Of a stretch of DNA of 43,104 bases, positions 1-10,694 are shown piece after piece. This DNA comes from Pseudomonadota bacterium (lineage in GTDB: Bacteria; Pseudomonadota; Gammaproteobacteria; Burkholderiales; Rhodocyclaceae). The translations under genes were made by a program, and so were the position numbers. The stretch's first letter is position 1. Each line of letters opens with the position of its first letter. The notes beneath the pieces are model-generated. The model was not told the DNA's origin. It did no database searches and saw only the letters and a list, made by a program, of their open reading frames with translations. The DNA lies in the NCBI GenBank assembly GCA_018240585.1, contig JAFEFM010000524.1, positions 1 to 43,104 on the forward strand, written 5' to 3'.

Positions 1-290
1 AAAACGCTGCGGTCGTGCAGCAGGTGGATCTCCTGCAGCACCAGCCCGAGGTTGCGCCGCAGGTAGGGAATCGCCCGCTGTGGCAGGTGCGACACGTCCT
101 GGCCGTTGATGCGGACGGTGCCGGCAGAAGGGCGCTCGATCACCGGGATGAGCTTCATCAGCGTGCTCTTGCCGGCGCCGGAATGGCCGGACAGCACGAC
201 CAGTTCGCCGTGGCGGATCTCGAAACTGACGCCGGCCAGCGCCGTGTAGCCGCCGGGGTAACGCTTTACCACCTCCTCGAAGACGATCAT
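1..290 (-). CDS. ftsE: Cell division ABC transporter ATP-binding protein FtsE (partial, C-terminus off window)
   Basis: Only the first 96 or so codons are present; the gene runs off the left edge. The N-terminus reads MIVFEEVVKRYPGG, and the Walker A motif GHSGAGKST lies at about residues 36-44, followed by the Q-loop stretch LVLQEIHLLHDRSV. These features fit FtsE, the ATPase of the FtsEX complex that couples divisome assembly to septal peptidoglycan hydrolysis at the inner membrane. The start ATG overlaps the ftsY stop in an ATGA, which is the classical ftsY-ftsE-ftsX arrangement and implies translational coupling. Signature and Walker B motifs are outside the window, so assignment rests on the N-terminal motifs and on context. 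Confidence 0.9.
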   Translation of the reverse strand, partial: MIVFEEVVKRYPGGYTALAGVSFEIRHGELVVLSGHSGAGKSTLMKLIPVIERPSAGTVRINGQDVSHLPQRAIPYLRRNLGLVLQEIHLLHDRSV

Positions 291-1444
291 GCGCGCCCGC
301 CAGCCTCCGCGCCTGCCTTCACCGCGCCCGGCACGGGCTCGAACAGCGCGTCGACGAACTCGCGCGCCTTGAAGGGCTGCAGGTCGTCGATGCCTTCACC
401 GACGCCGATGAAGCGCAAGGGCTTCGGACACTGGCGCGCGATCGCCGCCAGCACGCCGCCCTTGGCGGTGCCGTCGAGCTTGGTGACCACCAGGCCGGTG
501 ACGCCGACCGCCTTGTCGAAGGCCTTGACCTGCGCCAGCGCGTTCTGGCCGATGTTGGCATCGAGCACGAGGATCACCTCGTGCGGCCCGCTCGGCTCCG
601 CCTTGGCGATGACGCGCCTGACCTTGGCGATCTCGTCCATCAGGTGCAGTTGCGTCGGCAGACGGCCGGCGGTGTCGGCCAGCACGATGTCGATCCTGCG
701 CGCACGCGCGGCGTTGATCGCATCGAAGATCACCGCCGCGGCGTCGCCGCCTTCCTGCGCCACCACGGTGACGTTGTTGCGCTCGCCCCAGGTCATCAAC
801 TGTTCGCGCGCGGCCGCGCGGAAAGTGTCGCCGGCGGCCAGCAGGACGCTCTTGCCCTGGGCCTGGAAATACTTGGCGAGCTTGCCGATGGAGGTCGTCT
901 TGCCCGAGCCGTTCACCCCCGCGATCATGATGATGTAGGGCGAGTGGCCGGACACGTCGAGCGGCTGCTCGAGTGGCGCGATGATGGCGTGCAGCGCATC
1001 GGCCAGCGTCTGCTGCAACTGGTCCGCGGTCTCCAGCTTGTCGCGCTTCCAGCGCGTGCGCAGCTCGCCCAGCAGATGCTGCGTGGCCTCGACGCCGCAA
1101 TCGGCCATCAGCAGCGTGGTTTCCAGCTCCTCGAGCAGGTCCTCGTCGATCTTGCGACGGCCGAACAGGCTGGCAAGACCGCCGCCCAGTTGCTGGCGGG
1201 TGCGTGCGAGGCCGGCCTTCAGGCGCTCGGCCCACGAGCGCTTCGCCGCGGGGACGGGGTCGACGACCGGTACGGCTGGGGCAGCCGGCCGGATTTCAGG
1301 CGCTGCGACGGGTTCGGACACGGGCGCCTCGGCCGCCGGGACGACAGGCGCAGCGGACGAATCTGCCGCGGCCGATTCGGCGCCTGCGGCGGGCACTGCG
1401 GTATCGTCGGACGTGCCGCGCTTTTTCTTCAAGAAACCAAACAT
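287..1444 (-). CDS. ftsY: Signal recognition particle receptor FtsY
   Basis: SRP-type GTPase of 385 residues that docks SRP-ribosome complexes at the inner membrane for co-translational insertion. An N-terminal Ala/Pro/acidic A domain (about residues 10-68) precedes the N domain. The G domain carries G1 GVNGSGKTT (176-184), DTFRAAA (206-212), DTAGR (257-261) and TKLDGTAKGG (321-330), all intact. The extreme N-terminus MFGFLKKKRG is basic, as expected for a membrane-targeting stretch. It is the upstream gene of the ftsY-ftsE pair (ATGA overlap) and is divergent from the M16 peptidase genes, so a promoter should lie within 1445-1608; I saw no convincing sigma-70 hexamer pair there. Confidence 0.97.
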   Translation of the reverse strand: MFGFLKKKRGTSDDTAVPAAGAESAAADSSAAPVVPAAEAPVSEPVAAPEIRPAAPAVPVVDPVPAAKRSWAERLKAGLARTRQQLGGGLASLFGRRKIDEDLLEELETTLLMADCGVEATQHLLGELRTRWKRDKLETADQLQQTLADALHAIIAPLEQPLDVSGHSPYIIMIAGVNGSGKTTSIGKLAKYFQAQGKSVLLAAGDTFRAAAREQLMTWGERNNVTVVAQEGGDAAAVIFDAINAARARRIDIVLADTAGRLPTQLHLMDEIAKVRRVIAKAEPSGPHEVILVLDANIGQNALAQVKAFDKAVGVTGLVVTKLDGTAKGGVLAAIARQCPKPLRFIGVGEGIDDLQPFKAREFVDALFEPVPGAVKAGAEAGGRA

Positions 1445-1608
1445 GGAAAGCTCGAGTCAGAGGAATCGTTTCGCCGCGGACGCGGCATGCGCCGGGGCCG
1501 TGGGCACCCGATCCCGATCACGTTAAGATGCGGCTCCGCATCGCGCCGGCCATCAGCCACCAGCCCCTGCGAAGTGCCGCGGATTTTACCAGATGCAGGA
1601 CATCCCCC

Positions 1609-2988
1609 ATGTTTCGCCAGACCTATAGACAAGCCTTCGGCCGCGCGTTGCTGATCGGCGCCACGGCGTGCGCGGCCGCGGCCGCACAGGCCAACCCGTT
1701 CGAGACGACCCTGCCGAACGGCATGAAGCTGATCGTCAAGGAAGACCATCGTGCGCCGTCCGCGGTGCACATGGTGTGGTATCGCAGCGGCTCCATGGAC
1801 GAGGCCGAGGGCGTGTCGGGCGTCGCCCACGTGCTCGAGCACATGATGTTCAAGGGCACGAAGAAGGTCGGCCCCGGCGAATTCAACAAGCGCGTGGCAG
1901 CCATCGGCGGACGTGACAACGCCTTCACCACCAAGGACTACACCGCCTATTTCCAGCAGGTGCCGCCGCAACGACTGGGCGAGATGATGGCGCTGGAAGC
2001 CGACCGAATGAAGAACCTCGTCATCTCGGACGACCAGTTCCGGCGCGAACTCGAAGTCGTCAAGGAGGAACGCCGGCTGCGCACCGACGACCAGCCGCGC
2101 TCGCTGGTTTATGAGCAGATCGCCGCCACCGCCTTCCAGGCCCACCCGTACCGCCGCCCGGTGATCGGCTGGATGACCGATCTCGACACCATGCGGCCGC
2201 AGGATGCGCGCGAGTGGTACCGCCGCTGGTACACGCCCAACAATGCCTACCTGGTGGTGGTGGGCGACGTGGACCACAAGGCGGTGTTCCGCATGGCGGC
2301 CGAGCATTACGGCAGGATCGGCACGCAGGAACTGCCGGCGCGCCGCGTGTCGGCCGAGCCCGAGCAGCTCGGCCCGCGCGAGACGGTGGTGAAGGGCCCC
2401 GCGGAGCTGCCCTACCTGGCCCTGGCCTGGCATGTGCCGGCGCTGCGCAATCCGGCGACGGACCGTGACCCCTATGCGCTGCAGATGCTGGCGGCGGTGC
2501 TCGACGGCTACGACGGCGCGCGCCTGAATCGCCACCTCGTGCGCGACACGCGCCTGGCGGTGTCGGCCGGCGCCAGCTACGACGGCTCGGGCCGCGGCCC
2601 GTCGCTGTTCTACCTCGACGGCGTGCCCGCGCCGGGCAAGACCGTCGCCGAGCTTGAAGGCGCGCTGCGCGCCGAACTGCAGCGCATCCGCGACGAAGGC
2701 GTGAGCGAGGCCGAACTCGCACGTGTGAAGGCCCAGGCCGTCGCGTCGCGCGTGTACAAACGCGACTCGCTGATGGGCCAGGCAATGGAAATCGGCTACC
2801 TGGAATCCGCCGGCCTGTCGTGGCGCGACGAGGATCGCCTGCTGGAAGGCCTGCGCGCCGTCACCGCGGACGAGGTGCAGGCGGTGGCGAAGCGCTATTT
2901 CAGCGACGACAGCCTCACCGTCGCGCGACTGGAGCCACAGCCGGCGACGGTCGCCCGCCCACGCCCGGCCCTGCACCTGCGCCACTGA
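1609..2988 (+). CDS. Exported M16 family zinc metallopeptidase (catalytic subunit)
   Basis: This 459-residue insulinase/pitrilysin-type protease has a signal-like N-terminus (residues 1-28, Ala-rich after basic residues, cleavage likely near AQA/NP). The inverted zinc motif HVLEH is at 74-78, with a third zinc ligand Glu near 153-154 (VVKEERR), so the protein looks catalytically competent. The ATG at 1609 is chosen because it begins the signal peptide; the frame is open further upstream but without signal-like sequence. The next gene is a second M16 protein lacking the zinc motif, and such pairs usually form an active/inactive heterodimer in the periplasm. Substrate is unknown. Confidence 0.9.
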   Translation: MFRQTYRQAFGRALLIGATACAAAAAQANPFETTLPNGMKLIVKEDHRAPSAVHMVWYRSGSMDEAEGVSGVAHVLEHMMFKGTKKVGPGEFNKRVAAIGGRDNAFTTKDYTAYFQQVPPQRLGEMMALEADRMKNLVISDDQFRRELEVVKEERRLRTDDQPRSLVYEQIAATAFQAHPYRRPVIGWMTDLDTMRPQDAREWYRRWYTPNNAYLVVVGDVDHKAVFRMAAEHYGRIGTQELPARRVSAEPEQLGPRETVVKGPAELPYLALAWHVPALRNPATDRDPYALQMLAAVLDGYDGARLNRHLVRDTRLAVSAGASYDGSGRGPSLFYLDGVPAPGKTVAELEGALRAELQRIRDEGVSEAELARVKAQAVASRVYKRDSLMGQAMEIGYLESAGLSWRDEDRLLEGLRAVTADEVQAVAKRYFSDDSLTVARLEPQPATVARPRPALHLRH

Positions 2989-3026
2989 CACGCCGTGCCG
3001 CCTCCTGAACCGGATACCGATTCGCC

Positions 3027-4433
3027 ATGACCCAGACACAGACTTTCTGCCCGGCCGGCGCCGTCACACGCACGCTCCTTCGGAGCCTGTTGCTCGGCGC
3101 TGCCCTCGCCCTGCTGCCCACCTTCGCCCGGGCGACCCCGCACATCGAGCAATGGAGCGCGCCCAGCGGCGCGCGCGTGCTGTTCGTCGAAAGCCACGCC
3201 CTGCCCATGGTCGACATCCAGATCGATTTCGCCGCCGGCAGCGCGCGCGAGCCGGCGGACAAAGCCGGGCTCGCCGGCCTGACGCGCGGCCTGCTGGAAG
3301 CGGGAGCGGGCGCGCTCGACGAACGGGCGATCTCCGACCGCAGCGCCGACATCGGTGCGCAGATCGGCGGCGGCACCGACGACGACCGCACCAGCCTCAG
3401 CATCCGCAGCCTGTCGTCCACGACCGAGCGCGACGCGGCTGTGGACCTCGCCGCCACGCTGCTGGCGCAGCCGACCTTCCCCGCCGACGTCCTCGAGCGT
3501 GAGCGGGCACGCGCGATCGCCGGTCTCAAGGAAGCGCTCACCAAGCCGGCCACCCTGGCAGAGCGGCGCTTCACCGCGCTGAGCTATGCCGGCCATCCCT
3601 ATGGCCAGCTCACCACGCCGGAAAGCCTGGCCGCGATCAGCCGCGACGACCTCGTCGCCTTTCATCGTCAGCACTACGGCGCGAGCAACGCCTCCATCGC
3701 CATCGTCGGCGATGTCGATCGTGCCACGGCGGAGCGCATCGCGGTCCGCCTGACCGCCAACCTGCCGCAAGGCGAAGCCGTCGCCCCGCTGCCGCAACCC
3801 GCGCTGCCCCGGGCCGAGCGCGTGCATGTGCCCAACCCGTCGGCCCAGGCCCACATCCTGGTGGGGCTGCCCGGCATGGCGCGCGAGGACGCCGACTACT
3901 TCCCGCTGCTGGTGGGCAACTACGTGCTGGGCGGCGGCGGCTTCGTGTCGCGGCTGACGCGAGAGGTGCGCGAGAAGCGCGGCTACGCCTATAGCGTCTA
4001 TAGCTACTTCATGCCGCAGCAGGTCGCCGGCCCGTTCCAGATCGGGCTGCAAACCAAGGGCAGCCAGGCCGAGGATGCGCTTCGCGTGGTGAACGACACC
4101 CTGGCCGGGTTCATCGCCGGTGGCCCCAGCGCAGCGGAACTGCAGGCCGCCAGGGACAACCTCGTCAACGGCTTCGGCCTGCGCCTGGACTCCAACCGCA
4201 AGGTGCTCGACTACGTGGCCATGATCGGCTTCTACCGCCTGCCGCTCGACTGGCTCGACAGCTATCCGCGCAAGGTGGCGGCGGTCACTGCCGAGCAGGT
4301 GCGCGATGCCTTCGCGCGCCGCGTGCAGCCCGAACATCTCGTCACGGTGATCGCCGGTGGCGACGGCGATCGTGCCCAGGCCACGCCCGCCGCGCCGGCG
4401 GCTGCGCCCGGCGAGGCGCCCGCACGCCAATGA
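3027..4433 (+). CDS. Exported M16 family peptidase, non-catalytic partner
   Basis: This protein has 468 residues. A hydrophobic signal segment at about 17-35 ends in ARA. The M16 fold is recognisable from the DNLVNGFGLRLDSNRK stretch and from the glycine-rich loop GGGGFVSRL followed by REVREKRGYAYS, a substrate-binding region typical of M16B second subunits. The position equivalent to HxxEH reads LAGLTRGLLEAG (about 82-93), so zinc ligands are missing. It therefore probably serves as the non-catalytic half of a heterodimer with the upstream gene, 38 nt away. The C-terminal tail is Ala/Pro-rich. Confidence 0.88.
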   Translation: MTQTQTFCPAGAVTRTLLRSLLLGAALALLPTFARATPHIEQWSAPSGARVLFVESHALPMVDIQIDFAAGSAREPADKAGLAGLTRGLLEAGAGALDERAISDRSADIGAQIGGGTDDDRTSLSIRSLSSTTERDAAVDLAATLLAQPTFPADVLERERARAIAGLKEALTKPATLAERRFTALSYAGHPYGQLTTPESLAAISRDDLVAFHRQHYGASNASIAIVGDVDRATAERIAVRLTANLPQGEAVAPLPQPALPRAERVHVPNPSAQAHILVGLPGMAREDADYFPLLVGNYVLGGGGFVSRLTREVREKRGYAYSVYSYFMPQQVAGPFQIGLQTKGSQAEDALRVVNDTLAGFIAGGPSAAELQAARDNLVNGFGLRLDSNRKVLDYVAMIGFYRLPLDWLDSYPRKVAAVTAEQVRDAFARRVQPEHLVTVIAGGDGDRAQATPAAPAAAPGEAPARQ

Positions 4434-4440
4434 GGCGCCA

Positions 4441-5752
<1,312 letters not shown>

Positions 5753-5776
5753 CCCCGCGGCAGCCCCGCCAGATGA

Positions 5777-5804
5777 CGAAAGGCCGGCATCTGCCGGCCT
5801 TTCG
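5777..5804. terminator. Perfect 13-bp hairpin between convergent fdx and dynamin-like genes
   Basis: Arms 5777-5789 and 5792-5804 are perfectly complementary (CGAAAGGCCGGCA pairs with TGCCGGCCTTTCG) around a 2-nt turn. A short pyrimidine-rich run follows on the plus strand. The genes on either side converge, so this probably terminates both transcripts. Confidence 0.8.
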
Positions 5805-5833
5805 TCCTTTCACCTCCGCGTTGCTGCAGGCGC

Positions 5834-7807
5834 TCAGGCGGCCCGGGCCTGTGGCGGCGCCTCCGCTGCCCCGACACCCAGCGCGGCACCGATGCCGTCC
5901 TCCAGCGCGTCGAGTTCGGCGATCAGCGCCAGCACCGCATTCTCGCCCTGCTTCAGCTCCTCGACGCGATCCTCCAGCGTGTCGGTGGCCTGGTGGATGC
6001 GCTTGACGCTCTCGAGACGGCGCTTGAGCTGGATCTGGTACTCGCGCACCTGGGTCTCCAGCGGCGACATCACCGCTCGCAGCCACTGCTCGATGTCGCG
6101 ATTGGCCACCTCGAAGGTGCGCCGCGCCTGCACCGCGATGGTCTCGAAGAACTTCTGCGTCAGCGCGTGCTTCTCGGTGGTGACCAGTGTCAGCGCGGTG
6201 TTGATCTGGCGATTGAAAGCCGCTTCCAGGCGGTCGATTTCCTTCTCGTAGCGCAGCGTGGAGAAGCCCGCGGGGGAGGCGAGCTTGAGCCCGTGCTCGA
6301 TCGCGAAGCGCTTGTACATCGCGTCCAGCATGCGGGTGATCTCGCCGATCTCGTCGGTGGAGCGGCGCAGGTTGTCGCGCAGATGGGTGAAGAAGCTCTC
6401 CATCGCGTCGCGCAGCCCCTTGGTGAAGGATGAATCGAGCATCGCCTCGCGCGTGCGCCGCGTCTCGTCGCGCAGCGCATCCATGCCGATGTGGGCGAAC
6501 AGGCTGTTGGTCAGGTCGGAGAACACCGAGCGCACCGCGTAGTACTTCTGCAGGCCCTGCTCGAACTCGTCCTTCTCGGTGCGGATCTTGCGCATCATGT
6601 ATTCGATGACGCTCTGGTTCTTGCCGCGCAGGTCGGTGAGCTCCTGCAGTTGCTCCCGCAATCCCGACAGCCGCGCCTCCAGCAAGACGCGCGTCTGGCG
6701 CGCCACGTCGCGGGTTTCGCCCAGCGTGTCGTCGCGCACGATGTCCTGCTTGGTGGGCAGCAGGTCTTCGGTCAGCGCGCGCTCTAGCTCGGGCAGTCGG
6801 CTGCGTGCCAGCAGCGCCGCATCGTCGTTGACCCGCGCAACGAGCCCCTTCTGCGCCGACACCGGGAACACCGTCGCGCGGTCGATCTCCAGTGTCTCCG
6901 CCACGGCACGCACCTGGCTGTCGATCTCCTCGCCGATCTGCTCATCGTCGCGCAGCCCGTCCCACAGTCCGTCGATCTTGTTCAGCACCACCAGCCGCCC
7001 CTTGCGACTGGCCTGCCCGGGGTGGACGTATTCGCGCCATACGGCGAGGTCGCTCTGCGTCACGCCAGTATCTGCGGCAAGGATGAACAGCACGGCATGC
7101 GCATTGGGCAGCAGCGACAGCGTCAGCTCGGGCTCCGCTCCGATGGCGTTGAGGCCTGGCGTGTCGAGCACCACCAGCCCCTGCTCCAGCAGCGGATGCG
7201 GGAACTGCACCACCGCGTGGCGCCAGCTCGGGATCTCGACCTTGTCGTCGCCCCCCGGCTTGAGGCCGGTCTCGCCCCTCGGGTCGATCCTGAAGCCGAG
7301 TTGCACGGCTTCGTCCTGCGTCACCCGCTCGGTGTCGCCGACGCGTGCCAGCGCGGCCTGCAGGTCGGAGGCCTCCAGCGAGCGCAGCGGAAATACGTGC
7401 CACTCCTCGGCAAAGCGCTTCAGCTCGCTGACCGGCGCCCGCGACGCGCGCGTGCGGATCGGCAGCAGCCGCAGCTCGGGCTGCGCATCGCGCGTCCATT
7501 GCAGCTCGGTCGGACACATCGTGGTGCGTCCCGCACTCGAGGGCAGGATGCGGTCGCGATAATTGGCGAAGAAGATGGCGTTGATCAGCTCCGACTTGCC
7601 GCGCGAGAACTCCGCGACGAAGGCGACGGTGAGCTTGTCGTCGCGCAGGCGTTCGAGCAGGTACTGCAGCCGCAGATCGGCCTGCACGTCGCCCACCTCG
7701 TTGCGGGTCAGCCAGTTGCGCAGCTTCGCCACCGCATCGGCGGCGCCGCTGCGCCAGCGGCTGTAGGAAGAAAACTGGTCGGCCAGATTCACGATCGTAG
7801 TGTTCAT
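5834..7807 (-). CDS. Dynamin-like GTPase family protein
   Basis: Large GTPase of 657 residues. G1 is AEFSRGKSE (65-73), the G2 threonine lies near TTMCPTE (95-101), G3 is DTPGLN (215-220) and G4 is NKID (276-279). The long C-terminal half is rich in heptad-like Leu/Arg/Glu segments and ends in a probable coiled coil around EDRVEELKQGENAV. This layout fits bacterial dynamin-like or YjdA/CrfC-type proteins involved in membrane or nucleoid dynamics, but the exact role is unknown. The ATG at 7807 is chosen because the open frame upstream reads as Arg/Pro-rich, non-family sequence. The gene lies downstream of mutM on the same strand. Confidence 0.85.
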   Translation of the reverse strand: MNTTIVNLADQFSSYSRWRSGAADAVAKLRNWLTRNEVGDVQADLRLQYLLERLRDDKLTVAFVAEFSRGKSELINAIFFANYRDRILPSSAGRTTMCPTELQWTRDAQPELRLLPIRTRASRAPVSELKRFAEEWHVFPLRSLEASDLQAALARVGDTERVTQDEAVQLGFRIDPRGETGLKPGGDDKVEIPSWRHAVVQFPHPLLEQGLVVLDTPGLNAIGAEPELTLSLLPNAHAVLFILAADTGVTQSDLAVWREYVHPGQASRKGRLVVLNKIDGLWDGLRDDEQIGEEIDSQVRAVAETLEIDRATVFPVSAQKGLVARVNDDAALLARSRLPELERALTEDLLPTKQDIVRDDTLGETRDVARQTRVLLEARLSGLREQLQELTDLRGKNQSVIEYMMRKIRTEKDEFEQGLQKYYAVRSVFSDLTNSLFAHIGMDALRDETRRTREAMLDSSFTKGLRDAMESFFTHLRDNLRRSTDEIGEITRMLDAMYKRFAIEHGLKLASPAGFSTLRYEKEIDRLEAAFNRQINTALTLVTTEKHALTQKFFETIAVQARRTFEVANRDIEQWLRAVMSPLETQVREYQIQLKRRLESVKRIHQATDTLEDRVEELKQGENAVLALIAELDALEDGIGAALGVGAAEAPPQARAA

Positions 7808-7950
7808 CGCACGGACTACCGCTGGTTTGAGCGCGCGGGACAACCGCCAGGCCGCGCACCGGATGGAGCATGAGCATAGCCGCGAACGCGCCGTCCGGCC
7901 ATGCTCGCCGCGCCGGCCGCGGACTGGCGGCACCGCACGCCCGACAAACG

Positions 7951-8769
7951 CTACCCGCGGCGCTGGCAGTGGGGGCAGAAATAAGTGGCGCGCTGGCCGG
8001 TGACGACGCGGCGAACTTCGCCGCCGCACACCCGGCAGGGCTCGCCGTCGCGGCCGTAGACGAAGTACTGCTGCTGGAAATAGCCCGGCTTGCCGTCACC
8101 GCCGACGAAGTCGCGCAAAGTGCTGCCACCGGCTGCGATGGCCGCGCGCAAGGTTTCGCGCACCGCGTCGACGAGACGCGCGCAGCGCTGCGGACCGAGC
8201 CTGCCGGCGGCGGTCATCGGATGGATGCGGGCGCGAAAAAGGCTTTCCGACGCATAGATGTTGCCCACGCCCACCACACGCCGGCTGTCCATCAGCACGT
8301 GCTTGATCGGCGCGCGCAGCCCGCGCGTGACACGATGCAGCCAGGCCGCGTCGAAGCCTTCGCCGAGCGGCTCGGGGCCGAGATGCGCGAGCAGCGGATG
8401 GCTCGCCGCGTCACCCGGCTGCCAGACGACCATGCCGAAGCGCCGCGGATCGCGCAGCCGCAATGCGAGCGCACCGAACACGAAGTCGACGTGATCGTGC
8501 GGGCGCGGCGGCTCCTCCGCTGGCACCACGCGCAGGCTGCCCGACATGCCCAGATGGACGATGACGGTGCCCGCACCGAAGTCGAGCAACAGGTACTTGG
8601 CGCGCCGCGACACCCTCTGCAGCCGTGCACCGACGATGCGCGCCGGCAGATCCTCCGGTACGGGCTGGCGCAGGCGCGGATTGCGCACCACCAGCGCGCT
8701 CAGCACCCGTCCCTCGGCGTGCGGACGCACGCCGTTGCAGGTGGTTTCGACTTCGGGCAGCTCGGGCAT
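7951..8769 (-). CDS. mutM: Formamidopyrimidine-DNA glycosylase (Fpg/MutM)
   Basis: Bifunctional glycosylase/AP lyase of 272 residues that removes 8-oxoguanine and formamidopyrimidines. It begins MPELPEVET, giving the catalytic Pro2 and Glu3 after Met removal; Lys58 lies in RRAKYLLLD, and the HLGMSG segment follows. The C-terminal zinc finger is CRVCGGEV...CPHCQR with four cysteines. The family N-terminus fixes the start at 8769. The gene is divergent from the TPR-lolB-ispE block, with about 215 bp between starts. Confidence 0.97.
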   Translation of the reverse strand: MPELPEVETTCNGVRPHAEGRVLSALVVRNPRLRQPVPEDLPARIVGARLQRVSRRAKYLLLDFGAGTVIVHLGMSGSLRVVPAEEPPRPHDHVDFVFGALALRLRDPRRFGMVVWQPGDAASHPLLAHLGPEPLGEGFDAAWLHRVTRGLRAPIKHVLMDSRRVVGVGNIYASESLFRARIHPMTAAGRLGPQRCARLVDAVRETLRAAIAAGGSTLRDFVGGDGKPGYFQQQYFVYGRDGEPCRVCGGEVRRVVTGQRATYFCPHCQRRG

Positions 8770-8984
8770 GATGGTCGGGAACGAAATCGGGCGGCAGGAA
8801 CGGCAGGCGGGACGCAACTGCCCGGAGCCGACCGCGCGCGCGGCTGGCTTGCAGGCGCAGCGCCAATCTGCCTAACATGAAGCGAACCGAATTCTAGTTC
8901 AGCCATCCAATGGCCGTCATCGCCCGGTCGGCCTGTCCGTGCCGCGACGCGATGCGCTTCGACACCGTCCGCCGGACCGTATTC

Positions 8985-10694
8985 ATGACTTTCAAGTTTG
9001 CCCGCTTCGCCCGCCGGACGACCCTGGCCATCGTGCTCGGCCTCGGCACCGCATCCTCCATCGCCGCCGACAAGCCGAGGAACGCAGATCCGCTGCCGGC
9101 GCAGGAGCTGACGCCGCGCACGCTCTACGAACTGCTGCTCGCCGAAATCGCCGGTGCGCGCGGCCAGATCAGTCTTTCCACCCAGCTCTACCTCGACCTC
9201 GCGCGCAACACGCGCGATCCGCGCATCGCCCGACGCGCCACCGAAGTGGCGATGTTCGCGCGCAACCTGGAGGCCACCAGCCAGGCGGCGCGGCTGTGGG
9301 CGGAGGTCGCACCCGATTCCGCCGATGCGCGCCGCATCCTGTCGACCATGTCGTCCGGGGCCAGCGGCAGCCTCGAGGAGGTACAGGCGCAGCTCGCCCG
9401 CGCCCTCGCCTCGCATCCCGAGCGCCTCGCACAGAACCTGCTGGGGCTCAATCGCGCGCTGGCACGCATCGACGACAAGCCGGCGGTGCAGGCGATGGTC
9501 AACCGGTTGACCGACCCGTACCTCGATCTGCCGGAAGCGCATTTCGCGCGCGCCCAGGCGGCGATGATCGCGGAGGACCCGATGGAAGCCGCGGCCGCGC
9601 TCGACGCCGCGCTCGGGCTGCGGCCGGACTGGGAACCCGCCATCCTGTTCAAGGCACAGGTGCTGCAGCACGGCGGCGCGGCCGATGAAGCGCTCAGGCA
9701 GATCGAGGCGGCGCTCGCGCGCCACCCGGAGAGCCGCAACCTGCAAGTCGCCCGCGCCCGCGCCCTGGTGGGGGCCAGGCGCTATGAGGAGGCACGCGCC
9801 GAATTCCGTCGCCTGCTCGAAGCTGCGCCGGAAGACGGGGACCTCCTGTTCGCCGCCGGCCTGCTGTCCGAGCAGCTCAACGACACGGCCGACGCCGAGG
9901 CGCAATTCACCCGCGCGCTCGCGGCAGGCCACCCCGAGCAGGACGTGATCCGCCTGCACCTGGGGCAGCTCGCCGAAAATCGCGGCGACGGCGCCACGGC
10001 GCGCAAGTGGTTCGATGAGGTGCGCTCGCCCGAACACCGTGCGGAAGGCGTCATCCGCAGCGCACAAAGCCTCGCCCGCGAAGGCCGGATGGAGGAAGCG
10101 CGGCAGCGCCTGAAGATCGAAGAAGGCGACGCGGCCACCCGCCGGCGCTATGTGCTCGCCGAAGCGCAGTTGCTGCGCGATGCCGAACGGCCGGCGGATG
10201 CGCTCGACGTAGTCGACGCCGCGCTGCGCAGTTCGCCTGACGACGTGGACCTGCTCTACGAGTCGGCGATGCTCGCCGAGCGCCTGGACCGCATCAAGCT
10301 GATGGAAACCCGCCTGCGCCGCGTGATCGCGCTCAAGCCCGACCACGCACACGCCTTCAACGCGCTCGGCTACTCGCTGGCCGACCGCGGCCTGCGCCTC
10401 AAGGAGGCCGAATCCCTGATCACGCACGCGCTGGAGCTGTCGCCCGACGACCCCTTCATCCTCGACAGCATGGGCTGGGTGCGCTTCCGCCGCGGCGACG
10501 GCGCCGGGGCGCTGAGCCATCTCGAACGCGCCTATCGCATGCGCCAGGACCCCGAAATCGCGGCACACCTCGGCGAGGTGCTGTGGAGCCTGCGTCGCCG
10601 CGACGACGCCAACCGGATCTTCGACGAAGCGCTCGCCGCGAACCCGGGCAACAAGCTGCTTCGTGACACCGCGCAGCGCCTGCGCAGCCGATGA
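8985..10694 (+). CDS. Exported tetratricopeptide repeat protein
   Basis: A 569-residue protein with a signal-like N-terminus (MTFKFARFARR, then a hydrophobic run ending in SIAA) followed by helical repeats resembling TPRs along most of its length. Clear examples are the regions around AFNALGYSLADRG and DSMGWVRFRRGDGAGAL. The ATG at 8985 is preferred over an in-frame ATG at 8910 because it starts the signal peptide directly. It overlaps lolB by an ATGA. The conserved TPR-lolB-ispE order suggests a general envelope role, possibly in lipoprotein or outer-membrane assembly; that is inference. Confidence 0.85.
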   Translation: MTFKFARFARRTTLAIVLGLGTASSIAADKPRNADPLPAQELTPRTLYELLLAEIAGARGQISLSTQLYLDLARNTRDPRIARRATEVAMFARNLEATSQAARLWAEVAPDSADARRILSTMSSGASGSLEEVQAQLARALASHPERLAQNLLGLNRALARIDDKPAVQAMVNRLTDPYLDLPEAHFARAQAAMIAEDPMEAAAALDAALGLRPDWEPAILFKAQVLQHGGAADEALRQIEAALARHPESRNLQVARARALVGARRYEEARAEFRRLLEAAPEDGDLLFAAGLLSEQLNDTADAEAQFTRALAAGHPEQDVIRLHLGQLAENRGDGATARKWFDEVRSPEHRAEGVIRSAQSLAREGRMEEARQRLKIEEGDAATRRRYVLAEAQLLRDAERPADALDVVDAALRSSPDDVDLLYESAMLAERLDRIKLMETRLRRVIALKPDHAHAFNALGYSLADRGLRLKEAESLITHALELSPDDPFILDSMGWVRFRRGDGAGALSHLERAYRMRQDPEIAAHLGEVLWSLRRRDDANRIFDEALAANPGNKLLRDTAQRLRSR

